Positions 52,141 through 56,336 of a stretch of 56,336 nt of DNA are shown in pieces. Source of the stretch: Synechococcus sp. 8F6 (GTDB taxonomy: Bacteria > Cyanobacteriota > Cyanobacteriia > PCC-6307 > Cyanobiaceae); the NCBI RefSeq assembly GCF_002252665.1, contig NZ_NQKZ01000013.1:1-56336 (forward strand), written 5' to 3'. The notes below the pieces were generated by a model that was not told the DNA's origin, did no database searches, and saw nothing but the letters and a program-made list of their open reading frames with translations. Positions within the stretch are counted from its first letter, which is position 1. Each line of letters begins with the position of its first letter. The translations under genes and the position numbers were made by a program.

Positions 52141-52953
52141 ATGACCGACCACACGAAGCGTCCAAGCCACCCCACCGGCAACCTGTCACGCCGGGCCCTG
52201 CAACAACGCAACCAGCGGGTGAACCTCTACCGCGGACTGGTTACGCCCATCGCTGTCCACTACGGCCGCCGTTGCCCCGAACCTCTCGACGATCTTGTCC
52301 AGGTGGGCCTGCTCGGCCTGCTTCGGGCTGCGGAGCTCTACCAGCCCCAGACCACCACACCCTTTGAAGCCTTTGCCAGGCCGCACATCCGCGGCGCGAT
52401 TCTCCACTACCTGCGGGATTCAGCCCTGGTGGTGCGCTTGCCCCGTCGCCAGATGGAGCTGCACGACAAGCTGCGACAACTCAAAGCCAGCTGGTGTGCC
52501 CAGCACGGCCAGGAGCCCAGTGCAACCGATCTGCGCATGGCTCTGCGGCTTAGCCAAACCCAGTGGCAAGATCTGCTGCGGGGCCAGGCGATGGGACGCC
52601 CCATGGCCTTTGAGCCCGGAGGAGATGAGCCTTTGGCCCTTTGGCGTCTAGGCAGCGGCTTGGCTGAGGATGAATCCCGCCTGGACCATGAGCCAGAGGA
52701 GCAGCGGGAGCTCCTGCAGCGGCAACTCCTGAACCTTGAGCTTGGCGTGCGACAGGTGATACAGAAGGTGGTGCTGTCGGGTTGGACCTATCGGCGCACC
52801 GCGGCCTGGTTGCAGGTGAGCCCGATGACCGTGCAGCGTCGGCTGAAGCGGGGCCTGGCGTTGCTGCGGGCGGCGCTAAGCCCTCCCGCAGCAGTTGAAC
52901 TCAGCTCTCGGCGGAGGCCGCATCCCGTTGCATCTGTTGCTCCAGCGTGCTGA
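52141..52953 (+). CDS. Sigma-70 family RNA polymerase sigma factor (group 3-like)
   Basis: A 270-residue sigma factor. Region 2 includes PLDDLVQVGLLGLLRAAELY and FEAFARPHIRGAILHYLRDS, region 3 VVRLPRRQMELHDKLRQLKA with QEPSATDLRMAL, and region 4 a helix-turn-helix (GWTYRRTAAWLQVSPMTVQR). It resembles the SigF-like group of picocyanobacteria. It is longer than the other sigma factor in the window because it keeps region 3. Its 3' end overlaps a small convergent gene by 53 bases. Confidence 0.92.
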   Translation: MTDHTKRPSHPTGNLSRRALQQRNQRVNLYRGLVTPIAVHYGRRCPEPLDDLVQVGLLGLLRAAELYQPQTTTPFEAFARPHIRGAILHYLRDSALVVRLPRRQMELHDKLRQLKASWCAQHGQEPSATDLRMALRLSQTQWQDLLRGQAMGRPMAFEPGGDEPLALWRLGSGLAEDESRLDHEPEEQRELLQRQLLNLELGVRQVIQKVVLSGWTYRRTAAWLQVSPMTVQRRLKRGLALLRAALSPPAAVELSSRRRPHPVASVAPAC

Positions 52954-53095
52954 TCGCCGCGTTGACGGCGGCCAGTTGGCGCTCCACACCATCACGCCAG
53001 AACTGCAGCATGCGCAGCTTGCGATGCTGATGGCGCCGCCAGCTGTCGCGACCTCCTTCGTCGCCGATGCCGCAGCAGCCCAGGGGGGGAAGCAT
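52901..53095 (-). CDS. Small hypothetical protein
   Basis: A 64-residue basic, helical protein with RDSWRRHQHRKLRMLQFWRD and ERQLAAVNAAISTLEQQMQR. The heptad-like tail suggests a short coiled coil. Similar short proteins occur in picocyanobacteria to my recollection. Its end overlaps the sigma factor gene on the opposite strand by 53 bases. No clear ribosome binding site is seen before the ATG at 53095. The gap 53096-53310 shows no other gene. Confidence 0.55.
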   Translation of the reverse strand: MLPPLGCCGIGDEGGRDSWRRHQHRKLRMLQFWRDGVERQLAAVNAAISTLEQQMQRDAASAES

Positions 53096-53310
53096 GAGAA
53101 AGTGGAAGAGTGCCCAAAGGTTCTAGCGAGCTGCGCGGGTCACCCGAGTGTCGTGTTTCCTCCCCAGCAATGGCCTTGAAACACCTTTGGGCAAGCCTCT
53201 GTATCCCATTTGCAACAGGCCTTTCGCGTCCATTGGGAAGGCACTCCATTGATTCTTCAGCCCAGTCGTTTCAGCCCTCCAGCGTGGGGGCAGTCGGTCA
53301 CGGAGCTCGC

Positions 53311-54927
53311 ATGCGTCCGTTCCCCTGGTTGATGGCGGCTGCCCTGGGAGCGCCTGTGGTGCTGCTTCAGGTGCAGCCGGCATCCGCCTATGTGGCGCTG
53401 ATGGCTGGACAGCAGGCCCGCCCCCTGAATGGCAGCTTCAACAAAGTGCCGGTGCTGCATTCCAACCAACCCGAGGAGGTGGAGGGCGCCGGCATCCTGA
53501 TCAATACGGCCCCTGGCTATGCCTATGCCTCCGAAACTGGCCAACCCCTGCGCAACGCTGAATACACCTTCAACGGGGAGTTCGGCGTGCACATGCACCA
53601 CAAATACTTCCCTCCCAACCGTGGCCAGATTTCAGCCTCGGCGAGGCGTCCCAAACTCACCCTCGGTCTGATTCTGATCAACCCGGGTGCACGTCCTGTG
53701 CACATCCGTTTTGAGAACGGAGCGGTGCGCAACAGCTTTGAAGCCCCCTATCTCCAGCAGTACAAAATGGGGGTGAGGCCGTTGGGGCCAAGGCCGTGGA
53801 ACACAGGGCCGGGTGATGCCACCGCCATTCAGGTTCTGCGGGGGCGCCTCGATTCCAAACTCAGCCAGGAGATCACCATTCCGGCCCGCAGCCGCATCGT
53901 GCTGTTCCAGACCCAACTGCCTGCCTTGGGCATCGCCAATGCCCTGCTGAAGGGACGCAGTGATGGGCCCTTCCAAATGGCGGTGGTGGCGGCCAAAAAC
54001 CCCCAAAGCGATTGGGATGTGCTGGCTGTGCTCGACCGGGGTCGCTTAGCCCCAGGCCGCGTTTATCTCAATCGGATCGCTGATATCAATGGGCGGCGTG
54101 TGTTCTCCCGAGTGGGTGGTGTTGCCATTGGCGATGGCTACGGGGCCAGCCTCGACCATGATCTGACCCAGCAGGGCCCATTGCATGTGCCCCTCACCAG
54201 CACCCACCGCCACAACTTCGGCACCCGAGAGGTGCAAGTGAATCCGCTGGTGAGCCGCATGGTCGACTCCTCCTTGGACAACGTCGGCACCTACGGGGTC
54301 CGCTTTGACGTCGATCTCAACCTCAAGGGGTCCGGTCCCTACGAGCTGGTGCTGAGCCACCCCTCCAGCACCGGCAGCAGTAAGCCGTTCACCGCGTTTC
54401 GGGGATCCTTTCAGGTGCGTTCTGAGGATGGGCTGCAGGAAATGCACGCAGGCCTGCGTTCCGGCCAGAGTGTTGCCCTCACAACCTTGAACCTGCGGCC
54501 TGGAGTTCCCAATCCGGTGCGTGTGAGCCTGGTTTATCCCGCGGATGCCACACCCGGCCATTTGCTCAGTGTGGTTCCTGCAAGCCAACTCACCATGGTG
54601 CAAAACCAGGAGCGCCAGCTCGAGATTGCCCGCAGCACCGCAGCCACCACCGCTCCCGCCCTGATTCCGATCCCTCCCGCTGTCCCCGATCCCACTGGCG
54701 TTGACGCGGATCCAGCGGAGAGGATGCCCCCGCTTGTCCTTCAGACCCCCCTGCCGGGCCTACCGCCGTTACGGTCCAATCCACCGCCACCACCACCGCC
54801 GGCGATCCTGTCACCGCGTTCCGCCGCTGGGGCCTCGTCGTCACCTCTGAATCCGTCGCTGGTGGATCGCTATCAGCAAGCGCTTGAGGCGCAACAACAA
54901 ATGATGCGCAGCTTGATGGACCGTTAG
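53311..54927 (+). CDS. Secreted DUF3370 protein
   Basis: A 538-residue protein with a signal peptide (MRPFPWLMAAALGAPVVLLQ, cleavage near ASA-YV). ARPLNGSFNKVPVLHSNQPE, LTLGLILINPGARPVHIRFE, VLDRGRLAPGRVYLNRIADI and NNVGTYGVRF-like DNVGTYGVRFDVDLNL match the cyanobacterial DUF3370 family of exported, probably cell-surface proteins. The C-terminal ~90 residues are Pro-rich with a seven-proline run (774-800 region of the codons near 54780). The ATG at 53311 is chosen because the signal peptide begins there; the frame upstream is not conserved-looking. Confidence 0.88.
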   Translation: MRPFPWLMAAALGAPVVLLQVQPASAYVALMAGQQARPLNGSFNKVPVLHSNQPEEVEGAGILINTAPGYAYASETGQPLRNAEYTFNGEFGVHMHHKYFPPNRGQISASARRPKLTLGLILINPGARPVHIRFENGAVRNSFEAPYLQQYKMGVRPLGPRPWNTGPGDATAIQVLRGRLDSKLSQEITIPARSRIVLFQTQLPALGIANALLKGRSDGPFQMAVVAAKNPQSDWDVLAVLDRGRLAPGRVYLNRIADINGRRVFSRVGGVAIGDGYGASLDHDLTQQGPLHVPLTSTHRHNFGTREVQVNPLVSRMVDSSLDNVGTYGVRFDVDLNLKGSGPYELVLSHPSSTGSSKPFTAFRGSFQVRSEDGLQEMHAGLRSGQSVALTTLNLRPGVPNPVRVSLVYPADATPGHLLSVVPASQLTMVQNQERQLEIARSTAATTAPALIPIPPAVPDPTGVDADPAERMPPLVLQTPLPGLPPLRSNPPPPPPPAILSPRSAAGASSSPLNPSLVDRYQQALEAQQQMMRSLMDR

Positions 54928-54929
54928 GG

Positions 54930-55967
54930 ATGGCTTCCCCAGGTGATCCCCAACGTCGTCGGTTCAGCCTGGAGCTCCCGGTTGAGCTGCTGGGGAAAAT
55001 TGACGGACTCAAGGCGGAGTGGGGCCTGCGCAGTCGCGGTGACATTGTCGAGCGCCTGCTGCAAGAACTCTTCCCCAGCAATGAGGATGGGGAGAACGAC
55101 TTGGCGGCTGATCAGGCTTCTGCCAAGGGCACGCTTGCCTCTGGCGATGACGATCATGCGTCGACATTCAACGAGCAGGGTGCGTTGGTGCTCGTCAGCC
55201 GAGGTTCGGGGGGCGAGCTCTGCCTCGATCTGGAAGACATCGACTTCCCCCTTGGGGAGACGATGCGCGTCAGCGCTCCGCCGCGTTCGGGCGGGATCGA
55301 CCTGCCGGGGTTTGTGAGGCGCCAGTCGGATCAACTCAAGCGCAGTCTTCAGCCGCGCCAGCAAACCGTTGAAGCGTCCGTCGAACCCCTGCCCCATGTG
55401 GGTGGAGAAATGGTGGAGAGGGCCCTGGTGCGGGCCCGCAACCACTGGATCGAGCTCTACGGAAAGGATGCCAATGACGCCGTGTTGGAAGCGGCGATGG
55501 TCTGGTTGGCCCAAGACATCTGGGCCCAGAGTGATCAAAGTGACAACAGACCGTTCACTTGGTCGTTGGCCTGCGAGGTGGTGGCCAACACGGCGCCCAG
55601 TTGGGGGCACGAGCCCGCCAGTTTTGAGCGGGTGATGGTGATGGCCGGTCTGCTGGAGGATCCTTTCAGCACGTCCACCCTGGAGGTGCGACTGCCCACC
55701 CTGATTCGTCGCTTTGTGCATCGCTTCCGCAAGCGACGCAAAGGCACATCGTTCCAGACCCTCGAGCACACCATGACCCTGCACGGGGCGCTCAAGCTGT
55801 TGCAGTTACCCACCGCTCCGGGCCATCGACTCACCCTGGCTGAGATCCGTGAGGCCTATCGCGACCTGGCAATGAGCCACCATCCCGATTCCGGCGGCAG
55901 CGAAGAGACGATGCGCCGGCTGAATGAGGCCTACCAACTTCTCAAGGAGTTGTACCGCAATCATTAA
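54930..55967 (+). CDS. J-domain protein with RHH-like N-terminus
   Basis: A 345-residue protein. The C-terminal 50 residues form a J domain (LTLAEIREAYRDLAMSHHPD, with the HPD motif at 318-320), expected to stimulate a DnaK ATPase. The N-terminal RRRFSLELPVELLGKIDGLK and RGDIVERLLQELF resemble a ribbon-helix-helix DNA-binding or dimerisation unit. The middle is a conserved-looking helical region (VERALVRARNHWIELYGKDA). It starts two bases after the DUF3370 stop, so both are likely co-expressed. The client is unknown. Confidence 0.88.
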   Translation: MASPGDPQRRRFSLELPVELLGKIDGLKAEWGLRSRGDIVERLLQELFPSNEDGENDLAADQASAKGTLASGDDDHASTFNEQGALVLVSRGSGGELCLDLEDIDFPLGETMRVSAPPRSGGIDLPGFVRRQSDQLKRSLQPRQQTVEASVEPLPHVGGEMVERALVRARNHWIELYGKDANDAVLEAAMVWLAQDIWAQSDQSDNRPFTWSLACEVVANTAPSWGHEPASFERVMVMAGLLEDPFSTSTLEVRLPTLIRRFVHRFRKRRKGTSFQTLEHTMTLHGALKLLQLPTAPGHRLTLAEIREAYRDLAMSHHPDSGGSEETMRRLNEAYQLLKELYRNH

Positions 55968-56336
55968 TGCGTCTCGCATGGCTCGCGAGAGCCACTCGTT
56001 GAGACTATAGATGGGTCTTGAGTGAGATCAGTAGGAGCTCCTGAGTGACCCTTGCTCCGCCGGGCCGATCGGCAGTTGCGCAGCAGACTCTTTTGCGACG
56101 CAAAATTGGTCTTTACATAAGACTCATCCAGGAAATGCGTTCTGCTGCTCGGTTGCGCTGCTCAGCCTTGCTCGTGCGGGCTTCTCCATCTTGTTTACCA
56201 CGACATCGCTCCAATGGCGAATTGGTGGTCTCGCCTGTGCGGTGACTTTCAGGAAAGTTGTCACTCCTGGGCTGCTATTCAGGCGGCCTGGATTAAGGGT
56301 AGCGCCAGGGTCGGGTTTGGCTCCTCTGTTGGCTTA
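55968..56336. other. Terminal stretch without a supported gene
   Basis: These 369 bases are less GC-rich than the preceding genes. A 66-codon frame (56045-56245, GTG start) is open but its predicted protein is Arg/Ser/Cys-rich and unlike any family I know. AT-rich words such as TTTACATAAG near 56111 could be part of a promoter for a gene beyond the window. No RNA gene is recognised. Confidence 0.5.

Noticed and set aside
56045-56245. A 66-codon frame at the window end
   Set aside because: The composition is Arg/Ser/Cys-rich, unlike the other genes, and no family is recognised.

Overview
The window reads as a chromosomal segment of a high-GC picocyanobacterium (Cyanobium / freshwater or halotolerant Synechococcus type). 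The evidence is the gene content: cyanobacterial hfq beside dapF, HemJ-type protoporphyrinogen oxidase, CobN, DUF1995, DUF4330, DUF3370, DUF4278, DUF4912, a Nif11-domain protein, small group-3-like sigma factors and many short hypothetical proteins of picocyanobacterial type. Genes are densely packed, with many TGATG, ATGA and TTGA stop/start overlaps. I see no rRNA, tRNA, CRISPR array or complete mobile element.

Region 1 (1-442) carries no convincing gene, only a possible relic of an IS21-like end. Region 2 (443-9005, minus strand) is the most distinctive part. It is an operon-like run of seven genes: a UbiA-type polyprenyl-phosphate phosphoribosyltransferase, a HAD phosphatase fused to a flippase-like membrane domain, a GT-C glycosyltransferase, a second flippase-like protein, a DprE2-type reductase, a DprE1-type FAD oxidase and a GT87-like glycosyltransferase. 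Together these match, step for step, the mycobacterial route to decaprenyl-phosphoryl-D-arabinofuranose, followed by export and transfer. The window therefore predicts lipid-linked D-arabinofuranose (or ribofuranose) glycosylation of an envelope or extracellular polymer in a cyanobacterium. The two glycosyltransferase genes are much more AT-rich than the donor-synthesis genes, which suggests an exchangeable acceptor-specific part.

Region 3 (9190-13248) is accessory: a minimal sigma factor, relics of BrnTA and HigA toxin-antitoxin genes, a DUF4278 protein, a cytochrome P450 with two small genes upstream (one with a Nif11 leader-like domain), and an intact BrnT-like/CopG-like toxin-antitoxin pair. 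Region 4 (13346-16941, plus) is a compact operon: a GH57-like protein, a pyridoxamine-phosphate-oxidase-fold protein, DUF2256, a SnoaL-like protein, a phosphoribosyltransferase and a nucleoside deoxyribosyltransferase. Region 5 (17190-21313) holds an SDR, an SPFH/prohibitin protein, a pterin dehydratase, small hypotheticals and a DUF4912 protein.

Region 6 (21319-30671) is mainly housekeeping: leuS and hfq on minus; dapF, a cysteine desulfurase, DUF1995, DUF4330 and dacB on plus; a coiled-coil protein and coaD on minus. Region 7 (30747-37894, plus) links a flavin reductase, uvrC, a small secreted protein, an Fe-S-type photolyase, a bestrophin channel, hemJ, a PHP phosphoesterase and a conserved cyanobacterial protein. 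It combines UV repair with tetrapyrrole and light-related functions. Region 8 (37918-46316) pairs cobN (cobalamin synthesis, minus) with ilvE-metH (B12-dependent methionine synthase, plus). Region 9 (46387-55967) contains small hypotheticals, DUF2237, an SDR, gpsA-phzF-spoIID-Ap4A phosphorylase in one overlapping operon, a second sigma factor, a secreted DUF3370 protein and a J-domain protein. The last 369 bases hold no gene I can support.
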